Made by a program: the position numbers and the translations under genes. This document shows positions 37,356 to 46,764 of a DNA stretch of 64,000 bases, piece by piece. This stretch comes from JAFDZO01 sp044226845 (GTDB taxonomy: Bacteria; Bacteroidota; Ignavibacteria; Tepidaquicellales; Tepidaquicellaceae): assembly GCA_044226845.1 (NCBI GenBank), contig JBGAGG010000017.1:41157-105156 (forward strand), written 5' to 3'. How positions within the stretch are numbered: the first letter of the stretch is position 1; each line of letters starts with the position of its first letter. The notes under the pieces were generated by a model, which was not told the DNA's origin, did no database searches, and saw nothing but the letters and a program-made list of their open reading frames with translations.

Positions 37356-38492
37356 TCAGCTCACTTCAGAAATTGCTTTTTGCAATATATTCTGGTAAGA
37401 AAATTTTTGATTAAATTTTGAATTCGCTTCTCTATAGTAATGAATATTATTCAATGACTCAAGCTTGTTTTTTAAATCATTAAAATCATTATAATACAAT
37501 CCTGTTTTATTGTTTTCAATCAGATGATCAAGTGTTGAATCAAACGGAGCTATCGCAAACACTCCTGTTGCCATAGATTGCTGAATGGAAATTGTCGGAG
37601 CGAACCAAAGCGAATAATCGGCAGCATTAAAAATTTTATTTGTTTCTTCCGGTGCAGTAAACTTGTAAAGTATAAGCTTGTTTTTTAATCCAAGCTCACT
37701 TATTTTTTTTTCAGTCTTTTTAGAATAACCGGTGTCATTAAACCCTGCCAGAAGATAAACGTACTCCTCATTATGCAACAAAAAATCTTTTACCTGTTCA
37801 ACCCAAAATTCAAACGGTTTACCTTCATAAATCCTGCTTATCGTTACTATAAGTTTCTTATCATCACTTAAACCTAATTCATTCCTGGCAATTTTCCGTA
37901 AATTACCTGAATAAAAATATCTATTGGAATCAAAACCCAGTCCGTAAGTTCGCAGTTTTTTATTAAAATTATTCTTAGAAATATTTTTTAGAATTTCTGC
38001 AGTTTCATTTGTGTTTGCTAAAATTAAATCGGATCTTTCAAAAACTTTATTATACCATCGCGTCTTTAACAGACTGAAGATTAATTTATTTCCTTTTGTC
38101 CCTTTGGCATTATGAACTCTGTTTTCAATTGTTGTATCACTGAAAACAGAAATAACTTTAGCTCTTGAATCAAAATTTTTAAGGAGAAAATACGGAATAC
38201 CTGAACCCGGCAGAATAAGAAAAACCAAGTCAGGACTAAACTTAGCTATAAATTCACTTAAATTCTCTTTAGGATAAAATGTATTCTTTATTCGTGTAAG
38301 ATTCTTAATTCTTTTTACTTCAAATTTTTCATTTGAGTCTTCATATCGCTTCTCTGTATTCAAATTGCTTCTGTCTGTAGCAATAACCTTCACTTCATAT
38401 CCCATTGATACAAGAGTTTCTGCAAACTGAACTTCCTGATATCCAACATGGTTTTCAAAGAATGAACTGATTATTAAAATTTTTTTAATCAT
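37356..38492 (-). CDS. Glycosyltransferase family 4
   Basis: The 378-residue GT-B enzyme starts KKILIISSFFENHVGYQEVQ, the acceptor-domain loop. The hinge is KKLIVTISRIYEGKPFEFW, and the donor end is NAADYSLWFAPTISIQQSMA followed by ATGVFAIAPFDSTLDHLIE. The usual second Glu of E-x7-E appears replaced, with QQSMATG where EAMA(S/C)G is normal, so the donor site deviates from the family pattern. It may still be active because that Glu is not strictly conserved in all members. Confidence 0.86.
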   Translation of the reverse strand: MIKKILIISSFFENHVGYQEVQFAETLVSMGYEVKVIATDRSNLNTEKRYEDSNEKFEVKRIKNLTRIKNTFYPKENLSEFIAKFSPDLVFLILPGSGIPYFLLKNFDSRAKVISVFSDTTIENRVHNAKGTKGNKLIFSLLKTRWYNKVFERSDLILANTNETAEILKNISKNNFNKKLRTYGLGFDSNRYFYSGNLRKIARNELGLSDDKKLIVTISRIYEGKPFEFWVEQVKDFLLHNEEYVYLLAGFNDTGYSKKTEKKISELGLKNKLILYKFTAPEETNKIFNAADYSLWFAPTISIQQSMATGVFAIAPFDSTLDHLIENNKTGLYYNDFNDLKNKLESLNNIHYYREANSKFNQKFSYQNILQKAISEVS

Positions 38493-38501
38493 TGAAAATT
38501 A

Positions 38502-39449
38502 TCAGTCCTCAGATAACAATTCCCTGAACTTTTCATGAAGCTTTTTTAACTCTTCTATCGGCGCTGCAGGGTTACCGGCCCATACTTCTCCCGAAGGTAA
38601 ATTTTTTGTAATGACTGAACCAAGCCCGGCATAAGAATTTTTAGCAAGAGTTAATTGGTTTAATGTAGACGACGACGGCCCCAGCCAGCTATGATCTTCA
38701 ATTCTAACACTGCCGCCGACCATATTATTTGCAGTAATGATACAATGTTTTCCTATTATTGCATTGTGGCCTATATGAACCAAATTATCTATCTTCGTTC
38801 CCTTTCCTATAACTGTATTGGCAAGAGCACCTCTGACTATGCATGTATTTGCTCCTATATCAACATTGTCGTGAATCTCAACTCCTCCTATATGAATAAA
38901 TTTTTCGTACTCATTTTTCTCGTTAAGTTCGTAACCGAATCCTTCTGACCCTATAATACTTCCGGCGTTAATAGAAACATTCCTTCCTATTTTTACATTG
39001 TCGAATACAAAACAATTTCCGTGAATAATTGTACCCTCATCTATTTCACTTTTCCCGATATAGGTAAAAGGACCTATATAAACCTTTTCATTTATCTTTG
39101 CTTCCTTGTGTATAGATGCCGTAGGATGGATTCCATACTCAACTTTGGGAGAATATAATTTTTCTAAAATTCTAATTAAAGCAAGCTTAGGATTTTCAAC
39201 TTTAATAAGAAGTTTATCTTTCAATATATATTGTTCAACTTTTGTATCAAGAGAACAAATAATAATCCGGGCTTTAGTTTCAGAAATAACTGCTTCGGGA
39301 TTTTGCTTACGGGGGCTTATCCAAACTAAAGAATTTTCACCGGCATCCGATACTGCGTTAACTCTTTCAAATCGATTGATATTATTATTTCCTTCAAATT
39401 GAAATCCTGAACCAAGACAACTTTCAATATCTGATATTTTATGCATCAT
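38502..39449 (-). CDS. LpxD-family N-acyltransferase with hexapeptide repeats
   Basis: The 315-residue protein has an N-terminal uridine-binding-type domain (residues 1-100) and a beta-helix with TASIHKEAKINEKVYIGPFT, SIIGSEGFGYELN and the catalytic His in DNLVHIGHNAIIGKHC. The layout IGS(D/E)GFGY and N-terminal domain match LpxD, which adds 3-hydroxyacyl chains to UDP-3-O-acyl-glucosamine. Because it lies inside a surface-polysaccharide locus, it may acylate a sugar amine there rather than lipid A. The housekeeping lpxD could be elsewhere; this protein could also be it. Confidence 0.82.
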   Translation of the reverse strand: MMHKISDIESCLGSGFQFEGNNNINRFERVNAVSDAGENSLVWISPRKQNPEAVISETKARIIICSLDTKVEQYILKDKLLIKVENPKLALIRILEKLYSPKVEYGIHPTASIHKEAKINEKVYIGPFTYIGKSEIDEGTIIHGNCFVFDNVKIGRNVSINAGSIIGSEGFGYELNEKNEYEKFIHIGGVEIHDNVDIGANTCIVRGALANTVIGKGTKIDNLVHIGHNAIIGKHCIITANNMVGGSVRIEDHSWLGPSSSTLNQLTLAKNSYAGLGSVITKNLPSGEVWAGNPAAPIEELKKLHEKFRELLSED

Positions 39450-40764
39450 TTAAATTATTGTTTGCGGAATTATTTTTCTCCAATGAACTATAAGCTGCTA
39501 GCATTGCCAGTAAAAAAATAAAAAGCTCCCTCAGTCTGCCGAAGAAAAAACTTTCCTGAAATAATCCGATGATAATCAATCCAATCCAGTATATTATTAA
39601 AAATGACGAAGAATTTTTCAATTGAAATGATTTTACAACAGTGTTTTTTCTATTCCTGATAAAAATTATTAACGTATAAAAAGCCCAGCTTATAAAGAGT
39701 AATGCGCCTATATAGCCATAATAAACAAGCCAGTTTAAATATTGATTATCAGGTGAAGTATATACTTTATCATGGATAAAATCCCCCGTGGTGTACCCAA
39801 ATAGTCCCTGCTTAACTGAAAGCATATATGATGGGAGCCATTCCCATTTATCAAGCCTCACCTGCAGTGTCGGCGGAATGCTTCCGTTTAGCAGCAGCAA
39901 TTTAAATTCATAAAATCGAATGTAATTATCAAAGCTGAGGTAATTTGCCACTAAAAAAAATATTAATACGCTTGCAAAAAACAATCCGGTTATAATTCCA
40001 AAAGTTTTTAGATTCATTCTTTTCTTAATACATACCATGTAAGAAACTGTCATCAGAAAAAACATTATTAAACTTGCCCTGTTTCCCGTTAAAAAAATAA
40101 GAGAAATTCCTATCAGAAGAACAACGATATTCCAATAATTTTTAAATTCGGTATTAATGAAAATTAAAATGAATAAAGTAAAACAAAGCACAATTCCCAT
40201 TCCGTTAAAGCTGTCAAAGATGCTTGTTACACGATTCAGTAATTCAAATTCATAAATATTATCAGTTCCCGTTTTATGCACAACATGATAAAAATTTTTA
40301 ATAATATATTCAGCAAACGGATGGTTAACAAACTGTAAAATACCTATGGCACTTACAAATAACACAAAAAATATGACGATGTAATTTAAAATTTTTAAAT
40401 CCTTTTTGTATAAATCTATATTGGAATTCCTAAAAAAGACAGTGTACGTTACAACGTAAAGAAAAAATAATTTGATGAAGTTTAAACAATTCGCAACTTC
40501 ATCCATTCCTATAGTGTAGCCCGTGAAGAATTTTCCTGCTATGGATATAAAAACAATTCCTATAGGGATTAAGAAAATTTTAGTAAAGGGGCTGTCGTAT
40601 TTTAGCTTTGTTCCGCTTAATAGCAGAACAATAAAAACAATCAGAAAAAAAATATCAGATATATAGGCATGTTTAAATCTTACTACCGGTCCCAACAAAT
40701 AAAAAAACACTACAGCAAATATCAGCCACTTTTTCTTTTCATCCGGTATCTCAAAAGCCTCCAT
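39439..40764 (-). CDS. O-antigen polymerase/ligase (Wzy/WaaL superfamily)
   Basis: The 441-residue protein has about twelve membrane helices and a large periplasmic loop around residues 270-350 (RFYEFKLLLLNGSIPPTLQV, DKWEWLPSYMLSVKQG). The Wzy_C signature is FLTGNRASLIMFFLMTVSYM, and the motif SPDNQYLNWLVYYGYIGALL is typical of the following helices. Wzy joins repeat units, WaaL transfers them to lipid A-core; sequence alone does not separate the two. It starts one base after the flippase gene stop, and its stop overlaps the start of the LpxD-like gene by 11 bases. Confidence 0.9.
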   Translation of the reverse strand: MEAFEIPDEKKKWLIFAVVFFYLLGPVVRFKHAYISDIFFLIVFIVLLLSGTKLKYDSPFTKIFLIPIGIVFISIAGKFFTGYTIGMDEVANCLNFIKLFFLYVVTYTVFFRNSNIDLYKKDLKILNYIVIFFVLFVSAIGILQFVNHPFAEYIIKNFYHVVHKTGTDNIYEFELLNRVTSIFDSFNGMGIVLCFTLFILIFINTEFKNYWNIVVLLIGISLIFLTGNRASLIMFFLMTVSYMVCIKKRMNLKTFGIITGLFFASVLIFFLVANYLSFDNYIRFYEFKLLLLNGSIPPTLQVRLDKWEWLPSYMLSVKQGLFGYTTGDFIHDKVYTSPDNQYLNWLVYYGYIGALLFISWAFYTLIIFIRNRKNTVVKSFQLKNSSSFLIIYWIGLIIIGLFQESFFFGRLRELFIFLLAMLAAYSSLEKNNSANNNLNDA

Positions 40765-42057
40765 CTATTTAGCAATATTTAAAATATTCCATGGCATTGG
40801 AATAAGCTTATTGGAGATATAAAAAGTTACAATATATGAAACTACATTGCTTAATAAAAAGGCCTGTGCTGCACCTATTGCTCCGTTCACACTGATAAGC
40901 CAAAAGCAAAGCCCTATATTTACTCCGCCTGAAATTAATGTAATTAACATGAGCAGCTTCGATTTTTTTTCAAAGAAAATATAATTGACATGCATTTTAT
41001 ATAATCCTGTAAAAGCATATGCGAAACTGATCCAGATAATAAACTGTCCTGAGTTTTGATACTTTGCGCCTAATATAGTTGATGCGGCAAGCGAGCCTGC
41101 TACTCCGATTATTCCTGCAAGAATAAATATTATTATATAATAGAGATAAGTTTTTTTAACAATAGATTTTTTTACGGCGACTGTAGGATTTTTGAGTTTT
41201 TCAAAAAGATAAGGTGCAAATGCTCTGTTAAACGAATCCTGTATAAGCGAGACTACCATACCTAGAGTGGCGCCTGCACCAAACTCACCCGTAGCTGCTA
41301 TACCGACTAATGAATTTAAAATCAGACGGCTGGCTAAATCCGCTGCCCAGGCACCTAAATTATGCAGGGAAAGCGGCACTCCGTAGTGAAGGCTGTCTTT
41401 TATATAATTTGAATTAAAAGTAAAATTGAAATAATTTCTTTTTAAAAAAATAAAAAGACTGATACATGAGAATAATACTGCCGTAATAATCTGGCTGTAA
41501 ACTAACCCTTTCCAGCTTAATCCAAGACTGATTACAAAAAATAAATTTAATCCGTTCTTTAAAATAGTATATGATATCTTAAACGTCCCGTACCTTAAGG
41601 GTTTTCGAAATGACTGCCATAAATTCGCATTCAAATCATTAATGTACTGGAAGAAGCATCCTGCGAAAACCCATATAAGCCACTCAGAAGGAAATTTAAC
41701 AAGCTCCGATATCTGAGGTGAAAAAAAATAAAAAATAAAAAAAACTATTACAGATAATGAAAGGAATACAATGAAGCTATTAAAGAAATATTGTTTGAAT
41801 TTTTCATACGAGAGCTTAAAGTAACTGATAATAATCGAGGCATCTGTTCCTAAAGACAAAAACGGGATAAAAAAACTAAGCAATGTTTGGAAAGTAACAT
41901 ACAAACCATATTCATCCGGCGAAAGAAATCTTGTAATAATTGGAAGAAATAGAAACGGAACAGCTCTGTCAAAAACTGTGAAAGCAGTGTATATGCCTGC
42001 ATCTTTTGCAAGCTTGCTTTCTTTAAGTTTTGAAAAGTATAATTTTGCTATCTGCAA
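40765..42057 (-). CDS. Polysaccharide flippase (Wzx-like), copy 2
   Basis: The 430-residue membrane protein has about twelve helices. Its N-terminus, AGIYTAFTVFDRAVPFLFLP and ITRFLSPDEYGLYVTFQTLL, is the classical polysaccharide-export MATE motif. SLHNLGAWAADLASRLILNS and GIAATGEFGAGATLGMVVSL follow in mid-protein. It is not close to copy 1 (26139-27371), so this is not a recent duplication. It is directly upstream of the polymerase gene, as is usual for Wzx-Wzy pairs. Confidence 0.93.
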   Translation of the reverse strand: MQIAKLYFSKLKESKLAKDAGIYTAFTVFDRAVPFLFLPIITRFLSPDEYGLYVTFQTLLSFFIPFLSLGTDASIIISYFKLSYEKFKQYFFNSFIVFLSLSVIVFFIFYFFSPQISELVKFPSEWLIWVFAGCFFQYINDLNANLWQSFRKPLRYGTFKISYTILKNGLNLFFVISLGLSWKGLVYSQIITAVLFSCISLFIFLKRNYFNFTFNSNYIKDSLHYGVPLSLHNLGAWAADLASRLILNSLVGIAATGEFGAGATLGMVVSLIQDSFNRAFAPYLFEKLKNPTVAVKKSIVKKTYLYYIIIFILAGIIGVAGSLAASTILGAKYQNSGQFIIWISFAYAFTGLYKMHVNYIFFEKKSKLLMLITLISGGVNIGLCFWLISVNGAIGAAQAFLLSNVVSYIVTFYISNKLIPMPWNILNIAK

Positions 42058-42059
42058 TC

Positions 42060-43559
42060 TTAGTTGTTCTTTTCCCTTACTATTTTTTTAATCATATCTA
42101 TGCCTGCCTTAAAATTATTTTCATTATAGTTTGAAAATGCCTGTTCTCTTTTTTCATTTATAGCTTTTACATCTATAAAGAAATTATCTTTACTTGAAGA
42201 GTATTTTGCTATTCCCGATTCAATTTGTTTATTAAATAAATCAGCGCCGGTTTCGCTCAGCAGTATGCTTGGCACTCCCATCATTTCGGCTTCCAGAACC
42301 GTGCTCGAAAATTCCGTTACATGCAAATCCATATTTTTTAATATCAACGGTAACGGATACTCAGTAACTTTTTCCGTTATTACATTTTCAAAATTATATT
42401 TTGCAAGCTTTGCAAGGACTTTTCCCTGCGCTTCAGGATATTGCGGGTGAAACCGAAACCACCATTTCCAGTCTTTCGGGGAGTTCTGAATTGCATTAAA
42501 CAACAATTCAGAAATTTCAAAAGAAGCCTGATGCGTATATAGAATATTTTTTGAATTTTTATTTTTTTCTTCCGAAATTTGGCTTTGAAATCTTTTTATA
42601 TTTTCATCTTCAAAATTAATTTCCAGAACTGGATTTCCTCCCGTAAAAGCGAAGTACAAATTATCTGAATTAACAGTCCACCTATCTATATTTTCTTTTT
42701 CAACATTGCTCCAGCACCAGAAAATGTCCGGCAGCAATTCATATCCTTTATTTGGTATATTTGTCCAGTTGGAAAATAAAAAATCGTTCTCAGATTGAAC
42801 TCCATGCTGAATATCTATTGTCTTTATTCCGTTCCTTTTAGCAGCTAACAATAAACCCATAGCTATATAAGAGTAAAATCCTTCCACTATAACCAATGAA
42901 GTGTTTGTCTTTTTCAAAATCTTTTCATATAAAGCAGAATAATTAAGAACTCTTAAAATCTTCTTTAGAAAAAAATCTATAGGAAGATTTACTCTTTTTA
43001 AAAAATCATCAAAACCTTCAGGTTTAAAATGCTCTGCTTTTTCAAATTGCTTTTGAAAAAGAACATTTATATTCATCAGATTTATTCCCGCACCTATGTA
43101 TTTAGAAGGACGGTATCTTGGAATTTTTTTAATTGTATCGGGATATTCTAATACCAGAGAATTAATATTTTCTTTTTCTAAATAATTTATAAATGAATCC
43201 GAAAAAGGGTTAAACCATTTTTCACCGAGTTTATAATAGCGGGTTGAAGATGCATTTAAAAAAACTATTTCGTATTTTTTTTTAAGATTTTGATTGTTGG
43301 AAGAATCAGAAATCGAATTATATATTGAATTATATATAGTTTGAAGTGAATCAGAAACAACTGACGAGTTTGTAGATGTTAATTGATTTTTTTCTTTTAA
43401 AAAATTTTCCTGCGATAATTTAAGACCGAGTGCCACCCTTATTACGGGCCAGATATGAAATCCAAACAGTTTCCATTTTGAAACGGGGAATTCTCTTTCT
43501 AATTCATTGAGGAAATTTAAAATTGAAGAAGGTGATAAATCTTTTTTTTGTGAATTCAT
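42060..43559 (-). CDS. Large cytoplasmic protein, probable capsule-type (GT-B) glycosyltransferase, unassigned
   Basis: The 499-residue protein has no signal peptide or membrane helix. YEIVFLNASSTRYYKLGEKW, TSLVIVEGFYSYIAMGLLLA, GIKTIDIQHGVQSENDF and PDIFWCWSNVEKEN follow the order of TagF/polysialyltransferase-like and capsule-synthesis enzymes (H-G-Q-type donor loop). Later DLHVTEFSSTVLEAEMMGVP is reminiscent of the E-containing donor-site motif. I think it is a GT-B transferase, but no exact family is recognised. It sits between the AsnB-like gene and the flippase. Confidence 0.7.
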   Translation of the reverse strand: MNSQKKDLSPSSILNFLNELEREFPVSKWKLFGFHIWPVIRVALGLKLSQENFLKEKNQLTSTNSSVVSDSLQTIYNSIYNSISDSSNNQNLKKKYEIVFLNASSTRYYKLGEKWFNPFSDSFINYLEKENINSLVLEYPDTIKKIPRYRPSKYIGAGINLMNINVLFQKQFEKAEHFKPEGFDDFLKRVNLPIDFFLKKILRVLNYSALYEKILKKTNTSLVIVEGFYSYIAMGLLLAAKRNGIKTIDIQHGVQSENDFLFSNWTNIPNKGYELLPDIFWCWSNVEKENIDRWTVNSDNLYFAFTGGNPVLEINFEDENIKRFQSQISEEKNKNSKNILYTHQASFEISELLFNAIQNSPKDWKWWFRFHPQYPEAQGKVLAKLAKYNFENVITEKVTEYPLPLILKNMDLHVTEFSSTVLEAEMMGVPSILLSETGADLFNKQIESGIAKYSSSKDNFFIDVKAINEKREQAFSNYNENNFKAGIDMIKKIVREKNN

Positions 43560-43566
43560 TCAGCTG

Positions 43567-45471
43567 TTAATCATACAATCCGATAAAAAAAAGCACGCCT
43601 AATTTATAAATTAAATTGCTGTTAGATAAATCTTCTTTTCCATTAATGTAGTCATCTACAGCTTCTTGCATTAAATCTGTTTCAAAATACTCAGGTGAAA
43701 AATATTTTTCTAACTTTATCTCTGATAAGATTGATTTATAACAGTCTCCGAAAACCGAGTTGTAGATCGTCTCTGAAGCCAGGCTCCAGCTTCCTCCTGA
43801 ATAATTCCATCTTTTATCTGACTCAGCTATATAAGAATGCGCACTGCTTTCTTCTAAGACACTCAATGGGATATTCCATTTTTCATGGGCCAAATGCCTC
43901 AAAGGGTACTTTGTAGGTCTTAGCTCAAGTCCCCTGCCCCAATCTTCAGGCATTGAATACATAAATTTTACAAGCGAGCTATCCAGGAAAGGAATTTTAC
44001 AATTATTTCCATCCCTTCTTAAAGGAGAATGTTTTACTTCTATCTGAGGACTATGGAAATGATACTCTCTGTATAACTGCAGCAACGAGTAATATAAATT
44101 GTCTGCCGAACTTGTCGAAACTAAACTCGTAAAAATATTTCCTGGTGTATTTAGATTAATTTTTTTTAGAAGCGATTTTTTAACAAATTTACTACCTATT
44201 GTTTTAGCAAACGGAACTCTTTCTGATGAAAGCATAAATGATTTAAAATATAATTCTAAATCCTGCTCTGATTCAAAATTCTCTTCTCCAAAATAAATTT
44301 TGAAGAACTGAAATACTTTGTCATCCTGATAAGTACCATTTACAATTTTCCGGAAAAATGAAGGGCCGAATAAATAGCTTTTCATTTTATCACCGTACTC
44401 GCGAAGTTCTCTATTTGGATATGTTACAGATACAAACTGTGAAAATCCGAAATTATGTATTGAATCGGAAGCCTCGCCGCTGAATATTGCAGCGTCGTTG
44501 TTTCGCTTTGCAATTTCATTGACAGCTTTGGGCATATCAACGAAAAAATATGTGTGATGTTTTTTTAATTCATCTCTGATATTTTCCCAATCCCGAATAT
44601 TATTCTTATCATTAAAATCTATTTCGATTTTTTCCGAATTAATACCATAATAATCCGAAATTCTTTTGACCTTATCTGTTTCGTAGATATTGTATATATC
44701 ACCGCTCTTTAACTTTGTTTCATATACAACTGAATTGACTTTTTTTGAGGAGTGTCCCTGTAAGAGGTGATAAATTATCGAAGTGGAATCCCATCCGCCG
44801 CTGTTCAAAACATAATTTGTATCTCCTGAACGTGATAGAATGGAATTTGAAATTAAGGCATCATATTTATCAATATATGATTTATCGTAATTTTCAATTT
44901 TATAATTTTCAGAAATATATTCATAACTGAGCTCGTCATTTGAAATTCTAATAAACTCATTTGTTTTAAATCTGCTGATATTCTCATACAATGTTTGAGA
45001 TACCGGAGTATATCCCATTGTAATATACGATAAAAGCCCTTCCTGATTATATTTTATCTCTGAAAGTTCTACGATAATATTGTCTAGACTTGTTGCGGCT
45101 ATGAAAGTATTATCTTTTTGTGTATAAAAAAAATTCTTTCTGTTAAGATAATCACAAAGAATAACGGCTTCATTTTTATCAGAATCTATGTACAGAACAT
45201 TGTAAATTCCTTCAACTGTATTAATAAATTCTTCCGGATTAAAATTCTCAAGCTCTTTTTTTAAAAATTCGGAATATTCATCTTTTTTTATTTGCCGGAT
45301 GTTACCATTCTTAACAGAATAATAAATTTCTCCCTCAAAAAAAAACTGTCTTCTTCCGTTTTTTATATTGAGAATGTACTTCGTATCGGATATTAAAAGA
45401 GCACCTGTACCTAATTGTATAAGGGACCCTTCTTCTAAATTCTCCAGACTTTTTTTGAATGTAATTTTCAA
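43567..45471 (-). CDS. Asparagine-synthase-like protein lacking the glutaminase nucleophile
   Basis: The 634-residue protein has the two-domain AsnB layout but starts MKITFKKSLENLEEGSLIQL, without Cys2, and the FNGEIYN and RHRGPDD motifs are absent. It therefore cannot use glutamine in the usual way. The ATP pyrophosphatase loop NSGGWDSTS at residues 223-231 and SGEASDSIHNFGF are kept, so the C-terminal domain can probably still adenylate a carboxylate. Similar proteins are beta-lactam synthetase, lasso-peptide cyclase and capsule-locus AsnB relatives. It follows gmd by 9 bases in the same run. Confidence 0.88.
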   Translation of the reverse strand: MKITFKKSLENLEEGSLIQLGTGALLISDTKYILNIKNGRRQFFFEGEIYYSVKNGNIRQIKKDEYSEFLKKELENFNPEEFINTVEGIYNVLYIDSDKNEAVILCDYLNRKNFFYTQKDNTFIAATSLDNIIVELSEIKYNQEGLLSYITMGYTPVSQTLYENISRFKTNEFIRISNDELSYEYISENYKIENYDKSYIDKYDALISNSILSRSGDTNYVLNSGGWDSTSIIYHLLQGHSSKKVNSVVYETKLKSGDIYNIYETDKVKRISDYYGINSEKIEIDFNDKNNIRDWENIRDELKKHHTYFFVDMPKAVNEIAKRNNDAAIFSGEASDSIHNFGFSQFVSVTYPNRELREYGDKMKSYLFGPSFFRKIVNGTYQDDKVFQFFKIYFGEENFESEQDLELYFKSFMLSSERVPFAKTIGSKFVKKSLLKKINLNTPGNIFTSLVSTSSADNLYYSLLQLYREYHFHSPQIEVKHSPLRRDGNNCKIPFLDSSLVKFMYSMPEDWGRGLELRPTKYPLRHLAHEKWNIPLSVLEESSAHSYIAESDKRWNYSGGSWSLASETIYNSVFGDCYKSILSEIKLEKYFSPEYFETDLMQEAVDDYINGKEDLSNSNLIYKLGVLFFIGLYD

Positions 45472-45480
45472 AAAGAAGAA

Positions 45481-46509
45481 TTACATTATTTCTAAATCTG
45501 CTTTTACCATTATATCAACAAGCTGTTCGAATTTCACTTTTGGTTCCCATCCTAAATTTTTCTTTGCTTTTGATGCATCGCCAATTAATAAATCAACCTC
45601 TGTAGGTCTGTAGTATGTCGGGTCAACACTTACTAAAACTTTTCCAGTATTCTTATCTTTTCCTTTTTCTTTTTCTTCTTTTCCTTCCCATTCTAATTCT
45701 ATTCCAACAGATTTAAATGATAAGTCTACAAATTCTTTTACGGTGTGTGTTTCACCTGTTGCCAGTACATAATCTTCGGGTGATTTTTGCTGCATCATCA
45801 TCCACATTCCTTCACAATATTCAGGTGCAAAGCCCCAGTCTCTTTTTGAATCAAGATTTCCGAGTGTTAAGCTTTCCTGCTTGCCTTTTTTAATAGCGGC
45901 TACTGCTCTGGTAATTTTTCTTGTTACAAATGTTTCACCTCTTCTCGGTGACTCATGATTAAATAAAATTCCGTTGCAGGCATAAAGATTATATGCCTCA
46001 CGATAGTTTACTACTATCCAGTAACCGTAAATTTTCGCAACTCCGTATGGGCTTCTCGGATAAAAAGGAGTTGTTTCCTTCTGTGGTACTTCCTGAACTT
46101 TTCCATAAAGCTCGCTTGTCGATGCCTGATAAAATTTGGTTTTTATTCCTGTCTCTCTTATTGCATCTAAAAATCTTAAAGTGCCAATTGCATCAACTTC
46201 TGCAGTATATTCAGGGACTTCAAATGAGACTTTTACGTGCGACTGTGCTGCGAGATTATAAATTTCATCCGGTTTAATTTTTTCAAGAAGACGGTTCAGA
46301 TTACTTGTATCTGTTATATCGCCGTGGTAAAGAAAAAAAGATTTATTCATTATTTTTTTATCCATCATAAGATGCTCTATTCTGCCCGTATTAAATGAAC
46401 TGCTTCTTCTTATTATGCCATGTACTTCATAGCCTTTTTTTAATAATATTTCCGCCAGATAGCTCCCATCCTGCCCGGTAATTCCTGAAATTAAAGCTTT
46501 TTTAGACAT
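45481..46509 (-). CDS. gmd: GDP-mannose 4,6-dehydratase
   Basis: The 342-residue SDR enzyme makes GDP-4-keto-6-deoxy-mannose, precursor of GDP-fucose, rhamnose and perosamine. The NAD motif is ALISGITGQDGSYLAEILLK, then IIRRSSSFNTGRIEHL, NLAAQSHVKVSFEVPEYTAE, the active site STSELYGKVQEVPQKET with SPYGVAKIYGYW, and LFNHESPRRGETFVTRKITR, all hallmarks of Gmd. Downstream enzymes (Fcl, Rmd or PerA) are not visible. It is the first gene of the polysaccharide run, so the promoter is in 46510-46660. Confidence 0.97.
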   Translation of the reverse strand: MSKKALISGITGQDGSYLAEILLKKGYEVHGIIRRSSSFNTGRIEHLMMDKKIMNKSFFLYHGDITDTSNLNRLLEKIKPDEIYNLAAQSHVKVSFEVPEYTAEVDAIGTLRFLDAIRETGIKTKFYQASTSELYGKVQEVPQKETTPFYPRSPYGVAKIYGYWIVVNYREAYNLYACNGILFNHESPRRGETFVTRKITRAVAAIKKGKQESLTLGNLDSKRDWGFAPEYCEGMWMMMQQKSPEDYVLATGETHTVKEFVDLSFKSVGIELEWEGKEEKEKGKDKNTGKVLVSVDPTYYRPTEVDLLIGDASKAKKNLGWEPKVKFEQLVDIMVKADLEIM

Positions 46510-46665
46510 TAGTGTTTATATTTTAGATTTATAAATTTAGTTTGAATTATAGCTCCGCTAATCCTATCACATTCGAATATAGTAATAGGAGCAGAAATTT
46601 TCGGATTTTATCTTTTCTTGATTCGACAAATATCGTAAAATTAATAGTATAGGCAAAGAAAAGAC

Positions 46666-46724
46666 CTGCAATTTTGAAAATACCTTTAATGCCTTATTAA
46701 TTCAATTTAAAAAGAAAATTGCAG
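46666..46724. other. Inverted repeat in the gap before the polysaccharide run
   Basis: CTGCAATTTT (46666-46675) and AAAATTGCAG (46715-46724) are perfect inverted copies 39 bases apart. They lie between the DUF454 gene and gmd. There is no T-tract, so it is not a clear terminator; it could be a regulatory dyad or a weak transcript end for the DUF454 gene. Nothing else is recognisable in 46510-46764. Confidence 0.4.
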
Positions 46725-46764
46725 AAAATAATCTTTTTCGGTAGAAAATTCATAAAATGAGCAG

